Assembly: GCF_038595065.1 (NCBI RefSeq)
Contig: NZ_CP152003.1
Coordinates: 3,824,001 to 3,888,000 of the forward strand
Direction of reading: 5' to 3'
Origin: Sutcliffiella sp. FSL R7-0096
Lineage (GTDB): Bacteria > Bacillota > Bacilli > Bacillales > Bacillaceae_I
DNA length: 64,000 nt
Made by a program: the position numbers and the translations under genes. The notes beneath the pieces are model-generated. The model searched no databases. It was not told the origin of the DNA and worked only from the letters and a program-made list of their open reading frames with translations. Of the stretch, positions 8,817 through 17,410 are shown piece after piece; the stretch's first letter is position 1, and every line of letters begins with the position of its first letter.

Positions 8817-8828
8817 GATTAACTACCA

Positions 8829-8866
8829 CGGCAATGTCAGTAGAGGCATTGCTTTTATTATTATTT
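8829..8866 (+). terminator. Terminator after DHOD-like fusion gene
   Basis: GGCAATG, nine-base loop, GCATTGC followed by TTTTATTATTATTT, 13 bases after the stop codon. Confidence 0.75.
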
Positions 8867-8968
8867 ACCAAAACATACCTTATACTCAGGACCATAGAAC
8901 TAATCAAAAATTAATAGTTTTTTAATATAATAGAAATTGACTTAAAATTTGAATAAGGGAGTGTTTAG

Positions 8969-10891
8969 ATGAAACAGATTAAACTTTCAATCGTCATGAT
9001 GCTGACCGTTTTATTAGCGCTTACAGGCTTCATGAACCCTGACTTTGTTAATGCGGGTCAAAATAAAAATGAACCTGTTACCAAAGGGGAATTTGTAAAA
9101 GAATTAGTACATACTCTCGATATTGACCTTCAGGACGGGGAAATACCTTATTCGGACGTAGATGCTGAATTAAAGCCTTACGTAGAAGCGGCTATTCGTA
9201 CGAATATCCTTACAGATGTGCAGGAAACCTCTTTCGGACCGAACGAGAAAATAACTCGTGAACAGGCTTATGTATTCTTGATTCGTTCCCTTAACCTTCG
9301 GGACTCCTATTCTAGTGATTCTTTGAAAAAATTCAAAGACCACCGAGCAATCAACCCTGACTTCGTACCAGAACTTTCAGCAGCAGTGGAACTTGGATTG
9401 GTTGATGACACAAGGGGTACACTCTTACCTAAAAAACCGGTAACCTATTCAGATTTAAACCAAATGATGAACAGCTACGAAAAGAACTTCGATTTCGTTA
9501 CGGTTGTTCATACAAACGACATGCACGGTAGGATCATGTATAACAAAACAAATAAAGAAATGGGGCTTGCGAAGATTAGTGAGCTCGCCAATAAAGCACG
9601 TAGCAAAAACCCCACGTTGCTTATTGACCTTGGTGATACGTTCCACGGTACCAACTATGTGACGATGAATAAAGGACAAGCAGCAGTTGATGCGATGAAT
9701 GAAATGGAATATGACGCAATGGTACCAGGTAACCATGATTTCAACTATGGACAGGACCATCTTTTGGCATTAAAGGACGAGTTGACTTTTCCTTTAGTGA
9801 GCGCAAATATTCTTAAAGATGGAAATCCGTTCCTTGATGGATATACCATTGTGGAAAAGGAAGGAAAGAAAATTGCATTGGTAGGCCTGACAGCAACCGA
9901 TACGGCAGAAAAAACCAACCCTGCCGGTATTGAGGGGATTACTTTCGAAGACGAAGTAACCGTTGCGAAAGAGATGGTCGATAAGCTACGTGATAAAGTG
10001 GATGTTATTGTAGCCATTTCCCATGCGGGACTTGATACTGATGAAAACATTGCAAACGAAGTAGATGGAATTGACGTGATATTTGGCGGACATAGCCATG
10101 ATACGATTGAGAGTCCAATTAAATTCGAATATTCTTATGTAACCCAAGCGAATGAATACGGAAAAGCCCTAGGGAATACGAACTTGATTTTTCATAAGGA
10201 CAACCTTATCGGTGTGAACGGCTTCCTTTACAGAGACAGCGAAGATAAACAAGAGAACCCTAAAGTTGCAGCTATACTGCAATCATATAAGGACGCAGTC
10301 GATGCGGAATTGAATGTGGTTATTGCCAACACTCCCGTACGATTAGATGGTGAAAGAGCAGATGTCAGAACGAAAGAGACGAACCTTGGTAACCTGATTA
10401 CGGATGCCATGCGTGAAAATCTTGGAACGGATATTGCCGTAACGAACGGCGGAGGAATTCGCGCTTCCATTCCTGCAGGTGATGTGACAAGGAACCATGT
10501 GTTAACCACATTGCCTTTTGATAATACCCTTGTAAGAACGACTCTGACAGGTGAAGAAATAAAGGCCGCGCTTGAACATTCCGTTCGTGTCTACCCTCAG
10601 GAGAATGGCGGATTCCTTCATGTCTCCGGTTTGACATTCACCTTTGATCCAGCAAAACCGGCCGGAAGCCGTGTGGAAGATGTTGTTATCAACGGTGAGC
10701 CTTTAATCAATGATCTAGCTTATTCTGTTGCAACCAACAATTTTACGGCTGTAGGTGGGGATGGTTTTGAGATGTTCAAAGCTGAGAATATTGAATTTGA
10801 CAGCGGAGAATTGTTAAGCTCCGTTCTGATTGAGGCATTGCAATCGAATGTTGCCATCCCTGGTGTGGAAGGCAGAATACAAGTGAAGTAA
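8969..10891 (+). CDS. SLH-domain 5'-nucleotidase / UshA-like metallophosphatase, secreted
   Basis: Probably hydrolyses extracellular nucleotides to nucleosides and phosphate at the cell surface. The 640-residue protein has a signal peptide (cleavage near ...FVNAG, residue 30). One to two S-layer-homology modules follow (about 38-165; VTKGEFVKELVH..., ITREQAYVFLIRSL) for anchoring to secondary cell-wall polymer. A metallophosphoesterase domain (about 180-400) has HTNDMHGR, LIDLGDTFHG, PGNHDFNYG and GGHSHD. The C-terminal 5'-nucleotidase substrate domain (about 430-640) contains NGGGIR. The ATG at 8969 has GGGAG upstream. It is monocistronic with its own terminator. The exact substrate is not determinable from sequence. 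Confidence 0.9.
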   Translation: MKQIKLSIVMMLTVLLALTGFMNPDFVNAGQNKNEPVTKGEFVKELVHTLDIDLQDGEIPYSDVDAELKPYVEAAIRTNILTDVQETSFGPNEKITREQAYVFLIRSLNLRDSYSSDSLKKFKDHRAINPDFVPELSAAVELGLVDDTRGTLLPKKPVTYSDLNQMMNSYEKNFDFVTVVHTNDMHGRIMYNKTNKEMGLAKISELANKARSKNPTLLIDLGDTFHGTNYVTMNKGQAAVDAMNEMEYDAMVPGNHDFNYGQDHLLALKDELTFPLVSANILKDGNPFLDGYTIVEKEGKKIALVGLTATDTAEKTNPAGIEGITFEDEVTVAKEMVDKLRDKVDVIVAISHAGLDTDENIANEVDGIDVIFGGHSHDTIESPIKFEYSYVTQANEYGKALGNTNLIFHKDNLIGVNGFLYRDSEDKQENPKVAAILQSYKDAVDAELNVVIANTPVRLDGERADVRTKETNLGNLITDAMRENLGTDIAVTNGGGIRASIPAGDVTRNHVLTTLPFDNTLVRTTLTGEEIKAALEHSVRVYPQENGGFLHVSGLTFTFDPAKPAGSRVEDVVINGEPLINDLAYSVATNNFTAVGGDGFEMFKAENIEFDSGELLSSVLIEALQSNVAIPGVEGRIQVK

Positions 10892-10903
10892 GATATGGAA
10901 GAG

Positions 10904-10932
10904 AAGGAGATCGGTTACCGGTCTCCTTTTTT
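10904..10932 (+). terminator. Terminator of 5'-nucleotidase gene
   Basis: Hairpin GGAGATCGGT/ACCGGTCTCC with a two-base loop followed by TTTTTT, starting 13 bases after the stop. Confidence 0.9.
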
Positions 10933-11139
10933 CGATGTAGCTTGTACTTCCTTCTAATGTCCTGATAACAATGGTGGACAAAACAGCTTTCCCTATCAAA
11001 ATTGCTTAGTTCTTATGTAGGAGTATCTAGTTAAGTTTACTTATTTTTCTGAATTTTCACCCTGTTAAGTTGACCTTCCTCTCCCTTAAACTTTACCCTT
11101 GGTATAGATATACATAAAAAAAGGAGTCGAGGTGGAAAA

Positions 11140-12903
11140 ATGAAAAGAAGAAACTTAAAATCTTTATGTTCCATTATTCTATCAATAGTCCTGTTAATTG
11201 CACTTGTTCCAAATTTCGGACATGCCCAAAAACCGGTGGAAGGCAGTAATGAAGTGGCCGTGGGCAAAGATGGCATGGTGTCTACATCACATCCACTTGC
11301 ATCTGAAATCGGGGCGGATATTCTGAGGAAAGGCGGAAATGCGATGGATGCTGCCATTGCGGTCCAATTCGCATTAAACGTTGTGGAACCGATGATGTCA
11401 GGCATTGGCGGCGGTGGATTTATGATGGTGTATGACGCAGAAACGGATGAAACAACGATTGTGAATAGTCGGGAACGCGCTCCAGCGGGTGCGACGCCTG
11501 ATATGTTCCTGAATCCTGATGGTAGCATCATTCCCTTTCAAGAACGTGTGAGGCATGGTAACTCTGTTGGAGTGCCAGGGACATTAAAGGGACTGGAAGC
11601 AGCACATGAGAAATGGGGAACCAGGCCTTTCCAACAGCTGATTACCCCGGCATTTCAACTTGCCCAAAATGGATTTTCCGTAGATAGACAGTTGGCATTA
11701 CAAATCGAAAACAATAAAGAAAAACTGGCAGGTACTGCTGCCAAGGAAGTGTTTCTACCAAAAGGCGAACCAATTAAAGAGGGAGATTGGCTTGTCCAGA
11801 AGGATCTAGCGAAAACGTTTAAACTAATTAGATCCCATGGTTCCGAAGTCTTTTACAATGGAGAGATCGGGGAAGCTCTTGCCGCGACCGTCCAAGATTT
11901 TGGAGGCAGCATGACGATAGAGGACCTTCAAAACTATGGAGTTACAGAGGACGAACCGGTATGGGGAGAATATAAGGGCTATGATATTGCAAGCATGCCA
12001 CCTCCAAGCTCAGGAGGATTGTTCTTGCTACAAATGTTAAAAACATTGGATGGCTTCGATATCAGCCAGTATGACCGTAGATCAAAAGAAGTGTATCACC
12101 TACTCGCTGAAGCCATGCATCTATCTTATGCAGATCGAGGGGCATATGCAGGGGACCCAGAATTCGTGGAAGTTCCGATGATAGGCTTACTTCACCCAGA
12201 TTACATCGCAGAACGCAGTGCCCTCATAGATATTAATTCTGTGAACACTAATCCACAGCCAGGAAATCCTTGGCAATATGAAGATGTTGACCCTAATTAT
12301 AATGTGATTGAGCAAAATGATGAGAAGGATATTGGAGAAACCACACACTTTACTGTTGCTGACAGATGGGGAAATCTGGTTTCCTATACCACGACCATTG
12401 AACAAGTATTCGGCTCAGGGATTATGGTACCAGGATACGGGTTGATGCTTAATAATGAGTTGACAGACTTTGATGCAAGACCAGGCGGAGCGAATGAAGT
12501 CCAACCTAATAAACGCCCCCTTAGTTCTATGACTCCTACCATTGTATTTGAAGATGGCAAACCCATTATGAGTGTCGGGTCACCTGGGGGACCTACCATC
12601 ATCACTTCCGTTCTACAAGTGGTGTTAAATGTTATGGATTATGAAATGGGACTAGAAGAAGCAATTGCCGAACCTCGTATTTATACTAATGCCATCAATA
12701 GCTATCGTTACGAAGATGGTATATCTGCTGAAGTCCTCTCGGAACTGAATTCAATGGGCCATCGTTTCCCAAACAATTCAGAACTGATCGGGAATGTGCA
12801 AAGTATTTTAATTGATTACGAAAATGGCGAATATGTCGGGGTTGCTGATGCTAGACGTGATGGAGCTTCGGTAGGCTACACACGTCCGGGCAAAAGAAAA
12901 TGA
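11140..12903 (+). CDS. ggt: Gamma-glutamyltranspeptidase, secreted
   Basis: Transfers or hydrolyses gamma-glutamyl groups of glutathione and related peptides, and in Bacillus can also trim poly-gamma-glutamate. The 587-residue precursor has a signal peptide ending near FGHAQ (residue 30). It includes the NSRERAPAGA substrate loop (about 109-118) and the autocatalytic site GETTHFTV, in which Thr401 should become the N-terminal nucleophile of the small subunit. The C-terminal GSPGGPTIITSV segment is also typical. Length and motifs are as expected for an active enzyme. The start is supported by AAAAGGAG upstream. Its original terminator hairpin has been split by a mobile repeat (12915-13194). 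Confidence 0.95.
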   Translation: MKRRNLKSLCSIILSIVLLIALVPNFGHAQKPVEGSNEVAVGKDGMVSTSHPLASEIGADILRKGGNAMDAAIAVQFALNVVEPMMSGIGGGGFMMVYDAETDETTIVNSRERAPAGATPDMFLNPDGSIIPFQERVRHGNSVGVPGTLKGLEAAHEKWGTRPFQQLITPAFQLAQNGFSVDRQLALQIENNKEKLAGTAAKEVFLPKGEPIKEGDWLVQKDLAKTFKLIRSHGSEVFYNGEIGEALAATVQDFGGSMTIEDLQNYGVTEDEPVWGEYKGYDIASMPPPSSGGLFLLQMLKTLDGFDISQYDRRSKEVYHLLAEAMHLSYADRGAYAGDPEFVEVPMIGLLHPDYIAERSALIDINSVNTNPQPGNPWQYEDVDPNYNVIEQNDEKDIGETTHFTVADRWGNLVSYTTTIEQVFGSGIMVPGYGLMLNNELTDFDARPGGANEVQPNKRPLSSMTPTIVFEDGKPIMSVGSPGGPTIITSVLQVVLNVMDYEMGLEEAIAEPRIYTNAINSYRYEDGISAEVLSELNSMGHRFPNNSELIGNVQSILIDYENGEYVGVADARRDGASVGYTRPGKRK

Positions 12904-12914
12904 ATAATTGAAAA

Positions 12915-12944
12915 AGCAGCTGTCAGGTCTATCTGACAGCTGCT
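12915..12944 (+). terminator. Terminator hairpin, left copy of 30-bp duplication
   Basis: The perfect palindrome AGCAGCTGTCAG...CTGACAGCTGCT follows ggt. An identical 30-base copy lies at 13165-13194, on the other side of the 220-bp element. This copy is preceded by five A residues, so it keeps a T-run only for minus-strand transcripts coming from the gas vesicle operon. Confidence 0.85.
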
Positions 12945-13164
12945 TAGTGTGTAGACAAAGTTAATAATTATTCAAAATGATGAGATTCTCGTGTTGATCG
13001 TAGTGAAAGGCGCGAAGACTCCTGCGGGAGGAAGGGACAGGTAAGACCCCGCAGGAGTAAGCCGAGGAGGCTTACGGACCGCCCGCTGGAAAGCGAAGCG
13101 GCCTGGAACGAAGATCAACAGTTACTTTCAAATTTAAAAATATATAAGGTTTGTCAACAGTCTG
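12945..13164 (-). mobile_element. Structured 220-bp repeat element, copy A
   Basis: One of three related copies (others at 24018-24227 and 37514-37724); this one is inverted relative to them. Ends are CAGACTGTTGACAAA (at 13164) and TAGTGTGTAGACAAA (at 12945), imperfect terminal inverted repeats. Inside, GTTGATC and GATCAAC form subterminal arms around a GC-rich core with CTCCTGCGGG...CCCGCAGGAG pairing. It encodes no credible protein. It is flanked by an exact 30-bp direct duplication of the ggt terminator hairpin. This looks like a non-autonomous element (MITE-like) that inserted into the terminator and duplicated it. Confidence 0.8.
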
Positions 13165-13194
13165 AGCAGCTGTCAGGTCTATCTGACAGCTGCT
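13165..13194 (+). terminator. Terminator hairpin, right copy, with T-run
   Basis: Identical to 12915-12944 and followed by TTTTTTT, so this is the copy able to terminate plus-strand ggt transcripts after they have read through the inserted element. Confidence 0.85.
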
Positions 13195-13219
13195 TTTTTT
13201 GACTGAACATTTATCCCAG

Positions 13220-13615
13220 TCAGGAACCACTATCTGAAATCCTTCCTAAAAAGAAACCGTCTACTTCGCTTAGTTTCCCTCTCCAAAGGATTTTCCCTTC
13301 TGATGGCGTAGGTTTACTATCACCACAATAAACCTTCGTATTTTTTAGATGGATGAAATTAACTTCGGCGCCTTTATTAGAATCCACGCCTTCCCCTGCA
13401 TTTGCAAGTTGTTCACTTATTTTTTGGGCAATTTCATTTCCATCTTCAAAGGTTTCACTCATCGTTTCAAAATAATCTTTTGCCGGTATAAGAGTACCGG
13501 ATATTACAGCACCGTTTACGTTTAAGGTAATATCAAGTGAAAAACCGTGTCTATTGGCAGCTTGCACAAAGAACTCTAAAATACTGTCCTTTTTGGCACC
13601 AAGCTCACTATTCAT
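13220..13615 (-). CDS. gvpU: Gas vesicle protein GvpU, short paralogue
   Basis: A 131-residue GvpU-family protein, last gene of the gas vesicle operon. It aligns along its whole length with the first 128 residues of the preceding gene (13678-14388): both share DITLNVNGA, SETFEDG, FIHLK, VYCG/VFCG and LWRG-LSE. In P. megaterium GvpU is reported to control clustering of gas vesicles. This copy has essentially no tail and so resembles the classical length. The start has AAAGGGGAAG upstream. The tandem duplication is unusual. Which of the two is the functional equivalent of the single GvpU is unknown. Confidence 0.88.
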   Translation of the reverse strand: MNSELGAKKDSILEFFVQAANRHGFSLDITLNVNGAVISGTLIPAKDYFETMSETFEDGNEIAQKISEQLANAGEGVDSNKGAEVNFIHLKNTKVYCGDSKPTPSEGKILWRGKLSEVDGFFLGRISDSGS

Positions 13616-13677
13616 TCACAACTTCCCCTTTCTTAAGTTGAAAAGAAAGTCAGAGGGTTTCTGCTCCCTGTCTTGCC

Positions 13678-14388
13678 TTATTCAGCTTTAGCTGTCTTTT
13701 TAGATGATGAAGTTTTCTTTTTCGTTTTGGTAGAACTAGATTTAGTTCCTGAGCGCTTTTTCTCACTCTTTTCTTTATTTTCATCATCCTTGGCATTGTC
13801 TTTCTTTGAATCTTGTTTTTCTGCAGATTCTGATTCAACTTCGGATTCTTCGGACTTATCCTCTTCATCGTCATCATCATCATCAGGGCTAAGTTGTGTT
13901 ATCATCTCTTCCAACTTTGCTATACGATCTGTGAGTTTACCGTTTTTCTCTTTTAATGATTGATAGTCACTATTATCATCGGAATCTTCATCCTCTTCCC
14001 CGCTGTCTGTGAAATCATCTAAAAAGAAGCCATTAATCTCGCTTAGCGGTCCTCTCCAAAGAGCTGATCCTTTAGAAGGGGATGGTTTACTGCTCCCACA
14101 AAATACTTTAGCATCCTTAAGATGGATGAAACTTGCTTCAGCCTCTTCCCCTGAATCAATGGATTCTCCTGCTTGAGCAAACTTTTCACTAAGTTGTTGA
14201 GCCACATCACTGCCGTCTTCAAAGGTTTCACTCAAACTAACGAAGTATTCTTTGGCTGAAACTATAGTTCCTGTAACAATGGCACCATTTACATTCAATG
14301 TGATATCGATAGAAAGATTATGTTTATTCGTTGCCTGGACAAGGAAAGCAAGAATGTTATCTTTCCCTGCCGATTGCTCATTAGTCAT
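13678..14388 (-). CDS. GvpU paralogue with acidic/basic C-terminal tail
   Basis: A 236-residue protein with three parts. Residues 1-128 are a GvpU domain similar to the next gene. Residues 142-166 are a heptad-like segment (YQSLKEKNGKLTDRIAKLEEM) almost the same as one in GvpT. A low-complexity tail follows that is first acidic (168-200, runs of Asp/Glu/Ser) and then basic (200-236, Lys/Ser/Thr). The tail looks disordered and polyampholytic. Given the reported role of GvpU in vesicle clustering, it may tune or drive condensation, but that is inference. RBS AAAGGGAG; the gene begins 22 bases after gvpT ends. Confidence 0.88.
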   Translation of the reverse strand: MTNEQSAGKDNILAFLVQATNKHNLSIDITLNVNGAIVTGTIVSAKEYFVSLSETFEDGSDVAQQLSEKFAQAGESIDSGEEAEASFIHLKDAKVFCGSSKPSPSKGSALWRGPLSEINGFFLDDFTDSGEEDEDSDDNSDYQSLKEKNGKLTDRIAKLEEMITQLSPDDDDDDEEDKSEESEVESESAEKQDSKKDNAKDDENKEKSEKKRSGTKSSSTKTKKKTSSSKKTAKAE

Positions 14389-14409
14389 ATTAATAACTCC
14401 CTTTCTTCA

Positions 14410-15228
14410 TTAAGATGAAGTATCGTCATCACTGGAAAGAGTGGTTTCATTGCTCTCTTTATCTTTTTTCTTCTTAGAAGACTTTTTAGCTGTAGAACGT
14501 TTCTTTTTTGGTTTACTTTTCTTTCCCTTTTCATCATCCTTACTATCATCTTTCTCTTCTGTATCGTCTTCCTCTTCGTCCTCTGATTCTTCCTCGCTAT
14601 CCTCTTCTTTATCTTCTTCGCTGTCTTCCTCACTATCCTCTTCGTTGTCTTCTTCGCTATCCTCTTCCTTTTCTTCTTTGCTGTCTTCTTCGCTATCCTC
14701 TTCGCTGTCTTCTTCGGAGCTATTGGCTGTTTCTTTATCTTCCGTTAATTTTGTCAGCATTTCCTCCAACTTTCCTAGTCGATCGGTAAGGTTTTTATTT
14801 TCCTTCTTCAAGGATTCGTAATCTTCATTTGTGGAGTCCTTTGTAGACTCTTTTGATGCAGCAACCTCTTTCTCACTCGAAGCATCTTCATTGGAAGTTT
14901 CATTTTCATTTTCGGACTCATCTTCACTCGTTTCCTCATCCTCTTTATTAAATAGACCTTTTGCTGAACTTTTGATAGAATCATAAGCTTTCTTGGATTT
15001 TTCCTTGGCTGTTTCTCCAAAACTAGAACTCTTAGATTTAAGCGCCTCGGTATCAATACTATCCATTAGTTTTTTCCCGTTCTCAGGAGTAGCTAAATAA
15101 CCGACTGTTGCCCCGATAATTCCTCCTGCAATGGAACGAGTAATTGGACCTGCAAATGACGTTTCTTCCTTATTTGTGTTTTGTTCCTCTGTTTGATTTT
15201 CTGTAGTGTTTGTTTTGTTTTCTGCCAT
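14410..15228 (-). CDS. gvpT: Gas vesicle protein GvpT with very long acidic tail
   Basis: The 272-residue product has a glycine-rich YtxH-like segment near 30-55 (SIAGGIIGATVGYLATPENG) related to that of GvpP, and a coiled coil at about 137-162 (YESLKKENKNLTDRLGKLEE). A Glu/Asp/Ser repeat tract at about 168-228 and a Lys-rich stretch at 229-260 follow. The acidic tract comes from a degenerate DNA repeat around GAAGA/CGAAGAGGA units (14560-14720), which could vary in length. GvpT is an accessory of Bacillus-type gas vesicle clusters with no settled function. The tail architecture is shared with the adjacent long GvpU paralogue. RBS AGGAGG. Confidence 0.85.
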   Translation of the reverse strand: MAENKTNTTENQTEEQNTNKEETSFAGPITRSIAGGIIGATVGYLATPENGKKLMDSIDTEALKSKSSSFGETAKEKSKKAYDSIKSSAKGLFNKEDEETSEDESENENETSNEDASSEKEVAASKESTKDSTNEDYESLKKENKNLTDRLGKLEEMLTKLTEDKETANSSEEDSEEDSEEDSKEEKEEDSEEDNEEDSEEDSEEDKEEDSEEESEDEEEDDTEEKDDSKDDEKGKKSKPKKKRSTAKKSSKKKKDKESNETTLSSDDDTSS

Positions 15229-15255
15229 GATAAAAACCTCCTATTTTTAGTTGAA

Positions 15256-15588
15256 TTAGTAGTTGAATTCAGTTGAATTTATTCGATTTGTACTTAGCTT
15301 TTTTTCAAGAGATTCAAGTCTCTCGTGTAACATTTTATTTTCCTCTTCCAATGCTTTGGTGTTGTTATCTACCGCTTTAGAGCTTAGGTAAGGATCAGTT
15401 TCCCACCAATCCATGCCAATCTCTTTCGCTTTATCAACAGATGCGACAATCAGTCGTATCTTGATGGTCAATAGCTCCACATCTGCGATACCCACTGTGA
15501 TGTCACCGGCGATTACGACACCTTTGTCTAGTATTTTCTCAAGCACATCCACTATCGTACTTGATTGTCCAGTCGTTTGAACTGCCAT
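15256..15588 (-). CDS. gvpJ: Gas vesicle protein GvpJ
   Basis: A minor GvpA-like structural or nucleation protein of 110 residues. Residues 10-55 follow the GvpA fold (VLEKILDKGVVIAGDITVGIADVELLTIKIRLIVASVD). The C-terminus adds a coiled-coil segment, ALEEENKMLHERLESLEKKL (78-98), resembling those in GvpP, GvpT and the long GvpU. GvpJ is thought to occur at vesicle tips in other systems. RBS AAGGAGGG precedes the ATG. There is a 208-base gap to gvpK upstream with no gene seen in it. Confidence 0.9.
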   Translation of the reverse strand: MAVQTTGQSSTIVDVLEKILDKGVVIAGDITVGIADVELLTIKIRLIVASVDKAKEIGMDWWETDPYLSSKAVDNNTKALEEENKMLHERLESLEKKLSTNRINSTEFNY

Positions 15589-15796
15589 TATATGAACCCT
15601 CCTTAGGGTAATGGATGAAGGCTGTCTCTCATATTTCTTTGCTTCTGAACATTTTAAACTTCAGGTAATATTTATTATTGTCGTCCTCTTTTCCTCTATC
15701 TACAAAGTGAATTACTTGCTATTTTCATAAAGGTAGATAGTTCAAAAGCCGACTTTTTACAAGCTCATAGCAACAAATATTGAGAACAGAGCCTGA

Positions 15797-16081
15797 TTAT
15801 AGCAAGCTTCCTAGTGGTCCTAGGTCCAGATTCAAGTCGTCTGCATCAAGGCCGAAAATATCTTTTAGTTCTTCCATCTTTTCTTCCAGATTCATCAAAG
15901 CTTCGCCTAAATCTTCAATCTGGTCATCGGTCAGCGTTCCGCCTTCCACGCGTCGCATGGCATGGCGTTCCACGATTTGTCTCAGAAGTTCCACCACAGT
16001 AAGGACAAGTTGAGCTAATCCATGTTCTGCTTTATCAGGATCCAAATTAATTCTTCCACTTGTCGGGTTGGCCGGTTGCAT
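15797..16081 (-). CDS. gvpK: Gas vesicle protein GvpK
   Basis: A 94-residue GvpK with the family core NLDPDKAEHGLAQLVLTVVELLRQIVERHAMRR-type helix and a GLxxLxE-like C-terminus ending LNLDLGPLGSLL. It is an accessory protein needed for vesicle formation. The start codon at 16081 lies inside gvpS (35-base overlap) and has its own strong AAGGGAGGG site, pointing to translational coupling. Confidence 0.92.
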   Translation of the reverse strand: MQPANPTSGRINLDPDKAEHGLAQLVLTVVELLRQIVERHAMRRVEGGTLTDDQIEDLGEALMNLEEKMEELKDIFGLDADDLNLDLGPLGSLL

Positions 16082-16322
16082 GTATTAATCCCTCCCTTTG
16101 GTTATCAAATTCTATGGAAGATACCGTTTTGCCATTTCCCTGCTTTGCCTGTACAAGGGATTCTACAGATGCAATCAAGACACGAAGATCCAAGTAAACA
16201 AGATCAACACCCGCTATGGAAATGACTAAATCCGCTTTTATTGCCACACCTTTATCAAGTATGACGTCTAAAATATCTATTAAAGCTATATCCTTATTTT
16301 CTATCGATTCTCTATGGGACAT
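16047..16322 (-). CDS. gvpS: Gas vesicle protein GvpS (GvpA-like)
   Basis: A 91-residue GvpA-family paralogue: IDILDVILDKGVAIKADLVISIAGVDLVYLDLRVLIASVES matches the amphipathic GvpA core, with a divergent C-terminus. In P. megaterium it belongs to the minimal accessory set. It overlaps gvpK by 35 bases and starts 17 bases after gvpL ends. Confidence 0.9.
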   Translation of the reverse strand: MSHRESIENKDIALIDILDVILDKGVAIKADLVISIAGVDLVYLDLRVLIASVESLVQAKQGNGKTVSSIEFDNQREGLIHATGQPDKWKN

Positions 16323-16338
16323 AAATAGTCATCCTCAC

Positions 16339-17145
16339 TTATGAAAAGCTTGAAAAGTGATAAGCAGGCCATGGCCCGGTCGGTTCAAACTGCCAGCCCA
16401 TCTCCCCCATTTTCTTTTCAAATTGCTGGATTTCTTCTAAAAACTGTTCCACTTTTGAGGATGAGATAAGATAGACGCTATTCCAGGTCATGTTTTCTTT
16501 CCTACCTGTCACATCTTTGCTCCAATTCCTCTTTACGTTCCCTTGCAAAACAAATTCCTTAAGATGTGTATGGATTCTTTCACTCACACGATCCTTTTCA
16601 TTCTCCACTTCATCCTCAATCAATTTATCGAGTTTTTTCTTTTCGAAGAATTGTTTCCCTTTAGATAAATGGCTGATTTCTTCTCTACGCTTCTCTATCG
16701 CGGGATTGCTCTGGCTTACTTGCTTCTTTAATAATTCATCATTGCAATATATTTTAAGATTCCATTCCTCATTGCCTTCTAGAAGCGCAAAAGTGTCTGT
16801 CATCTTGGAATGATTTTGCTGAACAATATCTATTAATCTAGTTTCATTTTTATATAACGTACAAAACTTTAAAGGTATTACAGTATACAATTTCGATAAT
16901 CCCATTACTGTTTCATGATGATGAAATGCTTTTTCCTGTAGCCATTCCATATCACCATTGATTTTCTCTTTGATGATTTCCTCTGAATACTCTTTTGCAT
17001 CCAATTTACATACAATAGCGGTTATTTCCCCTATTGATATGGTGTATATATCACCTTTTCCATCAAAACCTTTCATGGATGGAACAGGCAGGCTTACTGA
17101 TTCATTAGATGGGATTAACCCATATAAATAAATTAATTCCCCCAT
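16339..17145 (-). CDS. gvpL: Gas vesicle protein GvpL (GvpL/F family)
   Basis: A 268-residue GvpL/GvpF-family protein, beginning MGELIYLYGLIPSNE. It carries typical family segments: VIPLKFCTLYKNE near 90, a central helical region rich in Glu/Lys, and the C-terminal FEPTGPWPAYHFSSF, the conserved GPWPxYxF motif shared with GvpF. The family is thought to chaperone or nucleate GvpA assembly. It follows gvpG by 10 bases. RBS GAGGG. Confidence 0.93.
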   Translation of the reverse strand: MGELIYLYGLIPSNESVSLPVPSMKGFDGKGDIYTISIGEITAIVCKLDAKEYSEEIIKEKINGDMEWLQEKAFHHHETVMGLSKLYTVIPLKFCTLYKNETRLIDIVQQNHSKMTDTFALLEGNEEWNLKIYCNDELLKKQVSQSNPAIEKRREEISHLSKGKQFFEKKKLDKLIEDEVENEKDRVSERIHTHLKEFVLQGNVKRNWSKDVTGRKENMTWNSVYLISSSKVEQFLEEIQQFEKKMGEMGWQFEPTGPWPAYHFSSFS

Positions 17146-17155
17146 ATCCTAACCC

Positions 17156-17410
17156 TCACTTCTTTTTGGTCAACTGCTCCCATTGTTCCATTTCCAAATT
17201 CTTGGCTACTTCGTAACGGTGCAACAGTTCTGCTTCCTTCTCTTTATACGCTTCATCCGGAATTTCACCTAATTCATACATCATCTGTAACTGAATGAGC
17301 TTTTTTTGAATGGTTGGAAGGTCATACAGTTCTTTGTCCGCTTCCTCTTTTACTTTCTCGCCGATCTTAATGACAAGATTGATAGGTGCAGATATTAATT
17401 TATGGAGCAT
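17156..17410 (-). CDS. gvpG: Gas vesicle protein GvpG
   Basis: An 84-residue helical GvpG accessory protein starting MLHKLISAPINLVIKIGEKV. The central LYDLPTIQKKLIQLQMMYELGEIPDEAYKEKE segment is the family hallmark. The start codon abuts the gvpF stop, so translation is probably coupled. Confidence 0.93.
   Translation of the reverse strand: MLHKLISAPINLVIKIGEKVKEEADKELYDLPTIQKKLIQLQMMYELGEIPDEAYKEKEAELLHRYEVAKNLEMEQWEQLTKKK

Noticed and set aside
14441-14821. 126-codon Ser/Phe-rich plus-strand frame
   Set aside because: Antisense of the acidic gvpT tract; repeat composition removes stop codons.
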